From: an uncultured Actinoplanes sp.
GTDB lineage: Bacteria > Actinomycetota > Actinomycetes > Mycobacteriales > Micromonosporaceae
Direction of reading: 5' to 3'
Length of the DNA: 64,000 nt
Assembly (NCBI RefSeq): GCF_934643405.1
Contig: NZ_CAKUCL010000002.1
Location: 1-64,000, forward strand
Positions 7,927-16,756 of the stretch are shown piece by piece. The translations under genes were made by a program, and so were the position numbers. The notes under the pieces are model-generated. The model made no database searches and was not told the origin of the DNA. It was given only the letters and a program-made list of their open reading frames with translations. The first letter of the stretch is position 1. Each line of letters begins with the position of its first letter.

Positions 7927-8865
7927 TCAGTCTTCGACGGTCAGCAGAACCTTGCCGCGGAACTGGCCGGTGCGGCCCGCGGTCTGCACGGTGGCCAGCT
8001 CGGTGAACGGGTAGCGGGCCGAGATGTCGAGCTTGAGCTCTCCCTTGTCCACCGCGGCGGCAAGGTCGGCCAGGCGGGACATGTCGGCGCGGGCGTTGAA
8101 GGTCGACCACGTGATGCCGCGGGCTTCGTCGCCGGTCAACGGCATGGGGACCACGCTCACGGCTTTGCCGCCGTCGACGACCAGGGCGGTGAGACGGCTG
8201 ATGTCGTCGGGAGCGCCGGCCACGAGATTGATCAGCAGGTCGACCCGGCCGGTCACCGCGTCGAGGACGGGGGCGGTCGTGTAGTCGATGAGTTCGTCGG
8301 CACCCTGGGCGCGCACTGCCGCGGCGCTTCGCGGAGCGGCGGTGGCCAGGACCGTCGCGCCGGCGTTCTTGGCCAGCTGGATCGCCATGCCGCCGACCGC
8401 ACCACCGGCTCCGTTGATCAGGACGCGCTGTCCTGATCGCAGGCCGCCCAGTTCGAAGAGGGCCTGGTCGGCGGTGAGCGCGGCGATCGGCAACGCGGCG
8501 GCGTCGGCCAACGAGACCGTGGCGGGAGCGGGGGCGAGTGCGGCGGCGGGCACCACGGCGAACTCGGCAGCGCCGCCGGCGACGGTCAGCGCCGGGAAGG
8601 CGACCACCGCCTGGCCGGGCGTGAGGTCACGGACGTCGGCGCCGGGTTGGACCACGGTTCCGGAGAACTCCAGGCCGGGGGTGTAGGGAAAGGAGAGCGG
8701 ATAGAACCGAGCGAGTTCTCCGGAGCGGAGCTTCTCGTCGACCGCGTTGTACGCGGTCGCGGCCACCTTGACCAGGACCTCGCCGGCGCCGGGGACCGGC
8801 CGGGGTGCGTCCTCGACGCGCAGGACGTCGACGTCGCCGTACTCGTGGATGCGTACCGCTTTCAT
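7927..8865 (-). CDS. NADP-dependent quinone oxidoreductase (zinc-less MDR family)
   Basis: 312 aa. It is a medium-chain dehydrogenase/reductase of the QOR type: GroES-like N-terminal part, then a Rossmann domain with 'LINGAGGAVGGMAIQLAK' (about residues 145-162). No zinc-ligand cysteines are visible. It probably reduces quinones or activated alkenes with NADPH. The ATG at 8865 has GGAGGAG five nt upstream. It is transcribed divergently from a MarR gene across a doubled TGCTTCGAATTCG element, which suggests control by that MarR and a role in stress or xenobiotic response. Confidence 0.9.
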   Translation of the reverse strand: MKAVRIHEYGDVDVLRVEDAPRPVPGAGEVLVKVAATAYNAVDEKLRSGELARFYPLSFPYTPGLEFSGTVVQPGADVRDLTPGQAVVAFPALTVAGGAAEFAVVPAAALAPAPATVSLADAAALPIAALTADQALFELGGLRSGQRVLINGAGGAVGGMAIQLAKNAGATVLATAAPRSAAAVRAQGADELIDYTTAPVLDAVTGRVDLLINLVAGAPDDISRLTALVVDGGKAVSVVPMPLTGDEARGITWSTFNARADMSRLADLAAAVDKGELKLDISARYPFTELATVQTAGRTGQFRGKVLLTVED

Positions 8866-8878
8866 GACTCCTCCAAGT

Positions 8879-8935
8879 TGCTTCGAATTCGCAGCATCAC
8901 ACCGCCAGCGTAGAGATGCTTCGAATTCGACGCAA
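8879..8935 (-). promoter_or_regulatory. MarR-type operator pair and oxidoreductase promoter
   Basis: The 13-mer TGCTTCGAATTCG occurs at 8879-8891 and 8917-8929, start to start 38 bp. Each contains TTCGAA and CGAATTCG palindromes. On the minus strand, -35 TTGCGT (complement of 8930-8935) and -10 TACGCT (complement of 8907-8912) are 17 nt apart, so one copy fills the spacer and the other lies just downstream of the start of transcription. This fits repression by the adjacent MarR protein. Confidence 0.68.
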
Positions 8936-8949
8936 GTAAGATGGGTGCC

Positions 8950-9441
8950 ATGAGTGGTGACGAGCGTCTCGATGCGGAGCAGCTCGCCGCGTACTTCACG
9001 CTGACCGAGGTCGGCAGCCTCCTCGAGCAGGCGGTGGCCCAGCAGTTGCGCGACGAGGGCGATCTCAGCCCGGTGCAGTTCCAGATCCTGGCCGGGCTCG
9101 GCTCGGTGCCCGGGAACGCGGAACGCATGACCGACATCGCCGACCGGATCGTCTACAGCCGCAGCGGAGTCAGCTATCAGGCCGGCCAGCTCGAACAGCG
9201 CGGGCTGATCACGCGCGCGCCGGCCCCGGACGACGAGCGCAGCACACTGGTGCGTCTCACCGACGCCGGGCGAGCCCTGCTCGACCATGTGATGCCGGGC
9301 CACGTCGCCCTGGTGAAGCGCCTGATGTTCGACGTCATGCCCGCCTCCGGCCTGGCCGATCTGCAGCGCTCCCTCGGCCCGGTCCGCGACCGCCTGCGCG
9401 AGGCCCCACCGCGCTCGGCCCGCCCGCGCTCGCGCCGCTGA
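8950..9441 (+). CDS. MarR-family transcriptional regulator
   Basis: 163 aa. It has a winged helix with 'MTDIADRIVYSRSGVSYQAGQLEQRGLI' (recognition helix about residues 64-90), the wing 'APAPDDERSTLVRLTDAGRAL', and dimerisation helices at both ends, which is standard MarR architecture. ATG 8950 was chosen because TAAGAT (8937-8942) lies seven nt upstream, giving a leaderless start; ATG 8941 would fall inside that box. It is divergent from the quinone oxidoreductase gene, its likely target. The C-terminus is an Arg/Pro/Ser tail. Confidence 0.9.
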   Translation: MSGDERLDAEQLAAYFTLTEVGSLLEQAVAQQLRDEGDLSPVQFQILAGLGSVPGNAERMTDIADRIVYSRSGVSYQAGQLEQRGLITRAPAPDDERSTLVRLTDAGRALLDHVMPGHVALVKRLMFDVMPASGLADLQRSLGPVRDRLREAPPRSARPRSRR

Positions 9442-9540
9442 CCTTCGTTCGGCCGGCCCAGCGGCGGCGGTGGGCGAGCGCTTCGGCCGCGGGCGTTTAT
9501 CGGGGGCGGGGCGCGCCGGACGGGCCGTAGCATTTGGCGC

Positions 9541-12084
9541 ATGACTGATACGGGTAGGACCGCGCGCACCGGCCTCCCCGAGCGGCCGTCGCTGGACGGG
9601 CTCGAGGAGAAGTGGGCGCAGCGCTGGCAGGAGGAAGGCACGTACGCGTTCGACCGCTCGAAGGAGCGCTCGGATGTATACGCGATCGACACCCCGCCGC
9701 CGACCGTATCGGGCGAGCTGCACATGGGGCACGTCTTCTCGTACACGCACACCGACACCGTCGCGCGGTTCCAGCGGATGCGCGGCAAGACCGTCTTCTA
9801 CCCGATGGGCTTTGACGACAACGGGCTGCCCACGGAGCGACGCGTCCAGAACGTCCACAACCTCCGGTGCGATCCGCACCTGCCCTACGACCCGGACTGG
9901 CAACCGCCGGCCAAACCGGACAAGCAGACCATCTCGATCTCGCGGCGGAACTTCATCGAGCTGTCGTACCAGCTCACCGCCGAGGACGAGAAGGCGTTCG
10001 AGGCGTTGTGGCGACGGCTCGGGCTGTCCGTCGACTGGCAGCTGACATACACGACGATCGGCCGTCGTTCGCAAGCCGTCTCCCAGCGCGCCTTTCTCCG
10101 GAATCTCGCGCGGGGTGAGGCGTACGCGGCGGAAGCTCCGACCCTCTGGGACATCGGCTTCCACACGGCCGTCGCCCAGGCCGAGCTGGAGGATCGCGAG
10201 CGGCCCGGCGCGTACCACAAACTGCGTTTCCATGGCCCGGACGGTCCGGTCGAGGTGGACACCACCCGGCCCGAACTGTTGCCGGCCTGCGTGGCGCTGG
10301 TCTTCCACCCGGGCGACGAGCGATACCAGCACCTGCTCGGCCGCACCGTCCGCACGCCGTTCTTCGATGTCGAAGTGCCGGTCCACGAGCATCCGCTGGC
10401 CGCGAAGGACAAAGGCACCGGCATCGCGATGGTCTGCACGTTCGGCGACCTGACCGACGTCACCTGGTGGCGTGACCTGCGGCTGGCCACGCGGGTCGTC
10501 CTGGGTCGCGACGGCCGGTTCCTTCCGGACGCGCCGGCCGGCGTTCCGGTCGTGGCCTACCAGCAGTTCGCCGGCCTGACCGCGAACGGCGCCCGCCGCG
10601 AGATCGTCCGGCTGCTGCGCGAGACGCAGGACCTGATCGGCGAGCCGGTCCCGGTCGTCCACCCGGTCAAGTTCTACGAGCGGGGCGACTCGCCGCTGGA
10701 GATCGTCACCAGCCGGCAGTGGTTCATCCGCAACGGCGGGCGCGAGCCGGAGCTGCGGGAGAAGATGCTGGCCCGCGGCGCCGAGCTGCGGTGGATCCCG
10801 GAGCACATGCGGTACCGCTACGAGCACTGGGTGAACGGCCTGACCGGGGATTGGCTGATCAGCCGGCAACGCTTCTTCGGCGTGCCGTTCCCGATCTGGT
10901 ACCGGCTCGACGACGCTGGCGAACCGGACTACGACCAGCTTCTCATACCGGACGAATCAGCACTGCCGGTCGACCCGACCTCGGAGTGTCCGCCGGGGTT
11001 CGACGAGTCGCAACGCGACGTCCCGGGCGGCTTCACCGCGGACCCGGACGTGATGGACACCTGGGCCACCAGCTCGCTCACGCCGCAGATCGTCAGCGGC
11101 TGGGCGGACGACGAGGATCTCCACCGGCGGGTCTATCCGATGGATCTGCGCCCGCAGGGTCAGGAGATCATCCGGACCTGGCTGTTCGCCACGGTCCTGC
11201 GCGCGGACCTGGAGGACGGCGTCCTGCCGTGGAAGACCGCCGTGCTGTCCGGCTGGATCCTCGACCCGGACCGCAAGAAGATGTCGAAGTCCAAGGGCAA
11301 CGTCGTCACCCCGATGGACCTGCTGGTCCAGAGCGGATCGGATGCGGTGCGGTACTGGGCCGCCAGCGGGCGGCCCGGCGCCGACCTCGCGTTCGACCCG
11401 GCTCAGATCAAGGTCGGCCGGCGGCTCGCGACCAAGGTGCTCAACGCGTCGAAGTTCGCGCTGGGGCTCGGCGCGGCCGACGCGCTGCGTCAACCGGTCA
11501 CCGAGCCGCTCGACCGGGCCATGCTGACCCGGCTGGCCGAGGTGGTCACGACGGCGACCGAGGCGTTCGAACGGTACGACCACACCGACGCCTTGCAGGC
11601 GACCGAGACGTTCTTCTGGACGTTCTGCGACGACTACATCGAACTGGTCAAGGAGCGGGCGTACGCGGAGGGGCCGGGCGGTGACTCGGCACGCGCGGCG
11701 CTGGCGTCCGGCCTGTCGGTCCTCCTGCGGTTGTTCGCGCCGTTCATCCCGTACGTCACCGAGGAAGTCTGGTCCTGGTGGCGGTACGGCTCGGTGCACC
11801 GGGCGACGTGGCCGACGACGTACGAGCTGACCCGGATCGCGCCGGAGGGTGACGCCGGGCTGCTCGATCTCGCCGGCGACGCGTTGCGGCAGGTCCGGCG
11901 GGCGAAATCGGACCGGAAGCTGTCGATGAAGGCGGACGTTCCGCTGGCCGAGGCGCTCGGACCGGCGGCGCTGCTGGAGCGGCTCGCGCTGATCGAGGGT
12001 GACCTGAAGGCGGCCGGCCGGATCGCCAAGCTGGACATGCTCCCCGACCGCACGCCGGAACTGGTGATCGCGTCAGCGTTCTGA
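9541..12084 (+). CDS. valS: Valyl-tRNA synthetase, archaeal-type short form
   Basis: 847-aa class Ia synthetase. It has the HIGH-type motif HMGH (near residue 60), an editing insertion, 'DVMDTWATSSLTPQ' and the KMSKS loop (KKMSKSKGNV, about residue 580). It ends soon after the anticodon-binding domain, without the C-terminal coiled coil of ordinary bacterial ValRS. 'YPMGFDDNGLPTERRVQ' is typical of the archaeal/PRK13208 subfamily. ATG 9541 lies seven nt after TAGCAT (9528-9533), so the mRNA is probably leaderless. It may be the only valS or a second, transferred copy. Confidence 0.93.
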   Translation: MTDTGRTARTGLPERPSLDGLEEKWAQRWQEEGTYAFDRSKERSDVYAIDTPPPTVSGELHMGHVFSYTHTDTVARFQRMRGKTVFYPMGFDDNGLPTERRVQNVHNLRCDPHLPYDPDWQPPAKPDKQTISISRRNFIELSYQLTAEDEKAFEALWRRLGLSVDWQLTYTTIGRRSQAVSQRAFLRNLARGEAYAAEAPTLWDIGFHTAVAQAELEDRERPGAYHKLRFHGPDGPVEVDTTRPELLPACVALVFHPGDERYQHLLGRTVRTPFFDVEVPVHEHPLAAKDKGTGIAMVCTFGDLTDVTWWRDLRLATRVVLGRDGRFLPDAPAGVPVVAYQQFAGLTANGARREIVRLLRETQDLIGEPVPVVHPVKFYERGDSPLEIVTSRQWFIRNGGREPELREKMLARGAELRWIPEHMRYRYEHWVNGLTGDWLISRQRFFGVPFPIWYRLDDAGEPDYDQLLIPDESALPVDPTSECPPGFDESQRDVPGGFTADPDVMDTWATSSLTPQIVSGWADDEDLHRRVYPMDLRPQGQEIIRTWLFATVLRADLEDGVLPWKTAVLSGWILDPDRKKMSKSKGNVVTPMDLLVQSGSDAVRYWAASGRPGADLAFDPAQIKVGRRLATKVLNASKFALGLGAADALRQPVTEPLDRAMLTRLAEVVTTATEAFERYDHTDALQATETFFWTFCDDYIELVKERAYAEGPGGDSARAALASGLSVLLRLFAPFIPYVTEEVWSWWRYGSVHRATWPTTYELTRIAPEGDAGLLDLAGDALRQVRRAKSDRKLSMKADVPLAEALGPAALLERLALIEGDLKAAGRIAKLDMLPDRTPELVIASAF

Positions 12085-12103
12085 GTCGAAAGCGGGAGCC
12101 GGG

Positions 12104-12118
12104 GCCTGCCCGGCAGGC
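12104..12118 (+). terminator. Short GC hairpin after valS
   Basis: GCCTGCC-C-GGCAGGC forms a compact stem 20 nt after the valS stop and before the next start (12130). There is no U-tract, as is common for GC-rich actinobacterial terminators. It could equally be an RNA element of the following gene. Confidence 0.35.
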
Positions 12119-12129
12119 AGCATGAAGAC

Positions 12130-12672
12130 ATGCCGATCGCGCCCGAGCAGGTCAAGGCCCCCGCCGACGACGCCGTGCTTTTCCGATCATCTCCGGTACG
12201 GACGTTCGTCGCGCTGTTCGCCCTGCTGATGATCTCGTTCGGGATCGTCTCGCCGATCGTCGCCATGGCGGCCGGCGGCACCGGGAACCCGTGGTGGCAG
12301 ACCGCGCTCCAGGCCGGCCTGATCGCCGGCCTGGCGTCGGCGGCCTACGCCTACTGCACCCGGGCCTCGCTCACCACCTGGGTGCGGGTCTCCTCCGGCG
12401 GGCTGGAACTCGCCGCCCAGGAGAGCGACCCGATCCTGCTCGCCTGGGACGACATCGCGCACGTGACCGTGCGGCGGGTGGGGCTGCGCAACGTGCTGGA
12501 CGTGACGCCGGTCGACCTGGACAGCGTTCACCCCGTACAGGACGAAGGGGCCGGCTGGCCGGCGATGACCGAGACCGTGGACGGTCCGGCGTTCACCGCC
12601 GACCTCAGCGAGGTCTGGCCCGGCCCCCGGCGGCTGCGCGGGGAGCTGGCCAAACACCTCAAGTCGGACTAG
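12130..12672 (+). CDS. Hypothetical two-helix membrane protein
   Basis: 180 aa. Two transmembrane helices at about residues 26-49 and 60-80 are followed by a soluble domain of mixed beta character ('WVRVSSGGLELAAQESDPILLAWDDIAHVTV') that resembles bacterial PH-like domains. The architecture of a membrane hairpin plus PH-like domain is common in actinomycetes, but I cannot name a family. The stop shares CTAG (12669-12672) with the convergent gene. Confidence 0.7.
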   Translation: MPIAPEQVKAPADDAVLFRSSPVRTFVALFALLMISFGIVSPIVAMAAGGTGNPWWQTALQAGLIAGLASAAYAYCTRASLTTWVRVSSGGLELAAQESDPILLAWDDIAHVTVRRVGLRNVLDVTPVDLDSVHPVQDEGAGWPAMTETVDGPAFTADLSEVWPGPRRLRGELAKHLKSD

Positions 12673-13460
12673 AAGTCTCCACCGAAGTCGCCGCCGAAGT
12701 CTCCGCCACCGAAGTCGCCGCCACCCCAGTCGCCGCCTCCGCCGCTGAAGTCACCGGCGTTGTCGCCACCGAAGTCGCCGGCGTTGTCGCCGCCGAAGTC
12801 CTGCTGGGCGTCCTGGAAACCGTCCTGGTATCCGTCGCCGTACATGCCGGGATCGCCGAAGGCGGGTGAGAACAGCGCGTCGAACAGCAGCAGGCCGCCG
12901 AGCGCGCCGGCGCCGGCACCGAGCGCCGTCTTCCAGACGGGCGTCGAATACCACCCGGCGGGCACCGGACGGCCCTGGACGCGGCCACCCGGGTAGTAGT
13001 ACGGCGTGTCGGAGCCCGGCTGCGGACCAGCCTTGTAGTGCTGGCCCTGCACGGTGACCTCACGCTCGCGGGTCAGCTGACCGACGCCGGCCGCGCTGGC
13101 CAGCGGGGGCAGCTCGGGACCGGGGTCGATGCCCATCGCGGTGCGGGCGGCCCGCACATACTGAAGACCCTCGAGCGCGGACTCGCGGGCCAGCTCGAAC
13201 TGACGGACGGTGTTCGCCTGCTGCAACTGCCCGCCGGCCGCGTTGTACCGCTCGCCGGCGTCGGCCAGGGCCTGCGCGACGGCATGGTCGGAGCTGCCGT
13301 GCAGGGTGGTCAGCTGGCCGCCGAGACGCTCATACCACCGCTGGGCCTCGGCGCGCGCGTCCTCCAACCGGGTCTGCTGGGCGTTCGCCCCGCCGCGACG
13401 CATCAGCACGATCACGAGAAGGACGACGATCACGATGCCCAGAATCAGGAACACGCTCAT
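12669..13460 (-). CDS. Hypothetical membrane-anchored protein with Gly/Asp-rich repeat tail
   Basis: 263 aa from ATG 13460. One N-terminal transmembrane helix (about 3-22) is followed by a helical region (30-130), a Pro/Tyr-rich linker, a second hydrophobic segment near 188-205 (GAGAGALGGLLLFDALF) and a low-complexity tail with tandem GGDFGG, GDNAGDF and GGGDW motifs. Such tails are seen in secreted or surface proteins and in membrane proteins of the YdgA/DUF1542-like kind; the function is unknown. It is divergent from rmuC and convergent with the membrane protein gene at 12130. Confidence 0.7.
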   Translation of the reverse strand: MSVFLILGIVIVVLLVIVLMRRGGANAQQTRLEDARAEAQRWYERLGGQLTTLHGSSDHAVAQALADAGERYNAAGGQLQQANTVRQFELARESALEGLQYVRAARTAMGIDPGPELPPLASAAGVGQLTREREVTVQGQHYKAGPQPGSDTPYYYPGGRVQGRPVPAGWYSTPVWKTALGAGAGALGGLLLFDALFSPAFGDPGMYGDGYQDGFQDAQQDFGGDNAGDFGGDNAGDFSGGGGDWGGGDFGGGDFGGDFGGDF

Positions 13461-13514
13461 GTTCCCAAGGTACCCTCGCAAATCTCGTCATACCCGTCTG
13501 GCAATCTGCCGGAT

Positions 13515-14654
13515 GTGACCGTCTCGACCGTGGCCGTGGTGCTCCTCTGTCTGGCGGCCGGTGCCGCCCTCGGCTGGCTGGCCGCCCGGCTGCGCGCGGC
13601 CGCCGACATCGCCCGTCTCGAGGCCACGGTGCAGGCCCATCGCGAGGGTGAGGAGCGTCTGGAGCAGTCGCTGCGCTCCCTGTCGTACGAGGCGACCGCG
13701 CAGTCCCAGGAGGCGGTGGCCCGCGCGATCGGCCCGCTGCACGAGACGCTTCAGCGGTACGAGCGGCGGGTCACCGAGCTGGAACATGAGCGCGTCGACG
13801 CGTACGCCGAGCTGCGCGAGCAGGTGCGCTCCATGAGCACCGTCTCGGGCGAGCTGCGCACCGAGACGAAACAGCTGGTCGCGGCGCTGCGCGCGCCGCA
13901 GGTGCGAGGCCGGTGGGGCGAACATCAGCTGCGGCGGGTGGTGGAGGCGGCGGGGCTGCTCGAACACTGCGATTTCGCCGAGCAGGTCACCGCGGCGACC
14001 GACGAGCAGACCGTACGGCCTGACCTCGTGGTGCGCCTGCACGGCGGCCGGACGATCGTGGTCGACGCGAAAGCGCCGCTGGAGGGCTATCTCGCCGCCA
14101 TGGAGGCGCGCGACGAGCGCTCCCGCGACGCGAGCCTCGATCAACATGCCCGGCACCTGCGCGGGCACATCGACGCGCTGGCCGCCAAGGAGTACTGGAC
14201 GGCGTTCCCGCCCTCGCCCGACTTCGTGGTGCTGTTCGTGCCGGCCGACCCGTTCCTGGACGCCGCGCTCCGGCACGACCCGGCGCTGATGGAGCACGCG
14301 TTCCGGCGCAACGTCGTGCTGGCCACCCCGGCCACGCTGGTCGCGATGCTGCGCACGGTGGCGTATTCGTGGCGGCAGGAGGAGCTGGCCCGCAACGCGG
14401 TGGCCGTGCACGCGCTGGCCCGGGAGCTCTACGGACGGCTCGCCACGCTCGGCGACCACGTGGGCCGGCTCGGCGCCGCGCTGGGCGGGGCCGTCACGGC
14501 GTACAACAAGGCAGTCGGCTCGTTGGAGGCGCGGGTGCTGGTGAGCGCCCGCAAGCTCGCCGAGATGGGCGTCTCGGACGACGAGATCCCGGTGCCGCCC
14601 CAGGTCGAGGTGGCGCCCCGGCAGCCCCAGGCCCCGGAGCTGCTGGAGAACTAG
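13515..14654 (+). CDS. rmuC: DNA recombination protein RmuC
   Basis: 379 aa. It has an N-terminal membrane anchor (residues about 5-25), a coiled coil (30-110) and the RmuC nuclease-like domain (about 120-340) with '[18 protein letters not shown]', '[10 protein letters not shown]' and '[12 protein letters not shown]'. RmuC limits recombination at inverted repeats; its fold is related to PD-(D/E)XK nucleases, and the D-x-K of 'VVDAKAPL' is retained. GTG 13515 was chosen because the anchor begins there. The stop overlaps ispH by CTAG (14651-14654). Confidence 0.92.
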   Translation: MTVSTVAVVLLCLAAGAALGWLAARLRAAADIARLEATVQAHREGEERLEQSLRSLSYEATAQSQEAVARAIGPLHETLQRYERRVTELEHERVDAYAELREQVRSMSTVSGELRTETKQLVAALRAPQVRGRWGEHQLRRVVEAAGLLEHCDFAEQVTAATDEQTVRPDLVVRLHGGRTIVVDAKAPLEGYLAAMEARDERSRDASLDQHARHLRGHIDALAAKEYWTAFPPSPDFVVLFVPADPFLDAALRHDPALMEHAFRRNVVLATPATLVAMLRTVAYSWRQEELARNAVAVHALARELYGRLATLGDHVGRLGAALGGAVTAYNKAVGSLEARVLVSARKLAEMGVSDDEIPVPPQVEVAPRQPQAPELLEN

Positions 14655-15631
14655 GCCTCAGCGAGCGAATCAGACGCTGCTCTCTTCATGTCGCGGCGCA
14701 GCTCGGCGGGCAGCGAGAAGGTGAGGCGCTCCTCGGTCGTGGTGAACTCGGTGACCTCGCCGAAACCGCGCTCGGCCAGGTGCGCCAGCACGTCCATGAC
14801 CAGGTCCTCCGGGACGCTGGCGCCGGACGAGACGCCGACCGTCGTGGCGCCCTCCAGCCACTCGTCGCGGATCTCCGCGGCGTAGTCGACCAGGTGGCCG
14901 GCGCGGGCGCCGGCGTCCAGCGCCACCTCGACCAGGCGCACCGAGTTCGACGAGTTCGTCGAGCCGACGACGATCACCACGTCGCACTCGGGGGCGATCT
15001 CCTTGACCACGTGCTGGCGGTTCTGCGTCGCGTAGCAGATGTCGTCGCTGGGCGGCGACTGGAGCAGCGGGAGCTTCGTCTTGAGCCGGGCCACGGTCTC
15101 CATCGTCTCGTCGACCGACAGCGTGGTCTGGGACAGCCACACCACCTTCGACGGGTCGCGCACCACGACCTCGTCGACCGAGCCGGGGCCGTCGACGAGC
15201 TGGATGTGCTGCGGCGCCTCGCCGGAGGTGCCGATGACCTCTTCGTGGCCTTCGTGGCCGATCAGGAGGATGTCGTAGTCGTCGGCGGCGAACCGCTTCG
15301 CCTCCTGGTGGACCTTGGTGACCAGCGGGCAGGTCGCGTCGATCGCCTTGAGGTTGCGCTGCTTGGCCTGCTCGTGCACCTCGGGCGCCACGCCGTGCGC
15401 GGAGAACACGACGGTCGATCCCTCGGGGACCTCCTCGTTCTCCTCCACGAAGATCGCGCCGCGCGCCTCGAGGGTGCTCACCACGTGTTTGTTGTGCACG
15501 ATCTGCTTGCGCACGTAGACCGGGGCGCCGTACAGCTTCAGCGCCTCCTCGACGGTCTGCACCGCACGGTCGACGCCGGCGCAGTAGCCGCGCGGCTTGG
15601 CCAGCAACACACGCTTACGAGGTTCGGTCAC
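14651..15631 (-). CDS. ispH: 4-hydroxy-3-methylbut-2-enyl diphosphate reductase
   Basis: 326 aa. This is the last enzyme of the MEP isoprenoid pathway, reducing HMBPP to IPP and DMAPP on a [4Fe-4S] cluster. All three cluster ligands are present: Cys17 (GYCAGVDRA), Cys101 (DATCPLVTK) and Cys199 (DICYATQNR). The substrate-binding His residues (SAHGV, GHEGHEE) and the late '[11 protein letters not shown]' motif are also present. The GTG start is six nt after TACCAT, so it is probably leaderless. It links to the prenyltransferase and reductase genes at 26-28 kb through isoprenoid metabolism. Confidence 0.97.
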   Translation of the reverse strand: MTEPRKRVLLAKPRGYCAGVDRAVQTVEEALKLYGAPVYVRKQIVHNKHVVSTLEARGAIFVEENEEVPEGSTVVFSAHGVAPEVHEQAKQRNLKAIDATCPLVTKVHQEAKRFAADDYDILLIGHEGHEEVIGTSGEAPQHIQLVDGPGSVDEVVVRDPSKVVWLSQTTLSVDETMETVARLKTKLPLLQSPPSDDICYATQNRQHVVKEIAPECDVVIVVGSTNSSNSVRLVEVALDAGARAGHLVDYAAEIRDEWLEGATTVGVSSGASVPEDLVMDVLAHLAERGFGEVTEFTTTEERLTFSLPAELRRDMKRAASDSLAEA

Positions 15632-15672
15632 CCGGCCATGGTACTCAGCCGCGGACTCGTCATACTCCTGCG

Positions 15673-16203
15673 ATGGACACCCCCATCCGTGCGGCTCGAT
15701 GGGCTCCCGCCGTCCGGCTGGGGCGCTGGCTGCTCGGCGCGCTGAGCCTGGTCGGCGGCCTCTCGTGGATTCTGCTGGTGCAGCACAGTCCCGACCCGGC
15801 CGCCGATCTCGTGGCCGGGCTGGTCCTGGCGGCGGCCGGGCTGGTGCTGCTCATGCCGCACCGGATCACGCTGCCGCGGCGGGCCACCACGATCGCCATG
15901 GCGGTGTCCGCGCCGGCCGGGACCGTCGCCGGACTGCTGGCGCGCAGGACGCAGACCTGCTGCTCGTACGCGTACGTGGTGGACCGCGGCTGGCCGCTGC
16001 GCTGGGCACAACGGGCGGCCTTCGCCAGCGATCCGGACGTGGCGCGGCGGATGTCCTCCTCGGCGAACTGGACGGTCGATCTGCCGTCCGTCGCCGCCGA
16101 CCTGCTGGTCTGGGGGTACGCGGGAATGTTGCTGGTGGTGGCCCTCGTGCTGGTGCGGCGGGTGCGCGAGGGCCGGGAGGCGAGTCGGCCGATTCGCCCC
16201 TGA
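15673..16203 (+). CDS. Hypothetical polytopic membrane protein
   Basis: 176 aa with hydrophobic segments near residues 17-40, 45-62, 72-92 and 138-160. A conserved-looking '[21 protein letters not shown]' segment lies between helices 3 and 4. No family was recognised. CATACT (15661-15666) lies six nt before the ATG, so it is probably leaderless and divergent from ispH. The next membrane gene follows in the same direction after 31 nt; the two may be co-expressed. Confidence 0.65.
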   Translation: MDTPIRAARWAPAVRLGRWLLGALSLVGGLSWILLVQHSPDPAADLVAGLVLAAAGLVLLMPHRITLPRRATTIAMAVSAPAGTVAGLLARRTQTCCSYAYVVDRGWPLRWAQRAAFASDPDVARRMSSSANWTVDLPSVAADLLVWGYAGMLLVVALVLVRRVREGREASRPIRP

Positions 16204-16234
16204 TGGCCCGGCTTCCGGCGGAATACTCGGACAC

Positions 16235-16747
16235 ATGAGCGACGCCCCGGCCGGCGAACCGGGACTTCTGGACTCGGCCGTCACGACCGTCCGGCTGATC
16301 CTGGGCTGGGCGTGCGCCGCGATCGGCGCGCTGAACCTCGCGATGGGCGCGGCGGGCACCGCCTACCTGTTGTTCCACGTGATGCTGCTGGTGACCGCGC
16401 TGGGGCTGCTGGGCTGGGGCCACTTTCGCCCGGAGCCCCGGCGGGTGATCTGGTCGGTGGCGGCCACCGTGTTCGGCCTCGGGGTTGCGATCAGTACGGC
16501 GTTTCCGCGCGACGACGGGCACGGCCTGCCCTTCGCGATGGTTGCCGAAGGCGGGCGGCTGGACGCCGTACTGCTGGGAGCCGATCTTGTCTTCTGGGCC
16601 TGTGCCGGGTTCCTCGTGCTCGCCGTCCTCACGCTGCTGCTGCCCGCTCCGCGCCCGGCCGGCGCGCCGCTGAACCCGACGCACGCGGAGCCGCACCCGG
16701 CCGACGCCCCGGTGCCGCGCGACGAAAATGTCGGGGGCCTTCCGTAG
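16235..16747 (+). CDS. Hypothetical four-helix membrane protein
   Basis: 170 aa; hydrophobic helices at about 12-30, 38-56, 68-86 and 108-132, then a Pro/His-rich cytoplasmic tail. Function is unknown. A TACTCG/AATACT -10 candidate lies 5-7 nt before the ATG. It is followed within ten nt by xseA, so partial read-through into exonuclease VII is possible, although xseA has its own -10 box inside this gene's 3' end. Confidence 0.62.
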   Translation: MSDAPAGEPGLLDSAVTTVRLILGWACAAIGALNLAMGAAGTAYLLFHVMLLVTALGLLGWGHFRPEPRRVIWSVAATVFGLGVAISTAFPRDDGHGLPFAMVAEGGRLDAVLLGADLVFWACAGFLVLAVLTLLLPAPRPAGAPLNPTHAEPHPADAPVPRDENVGGLP

Positions 16748-16756
16748 TCTGGCCGG

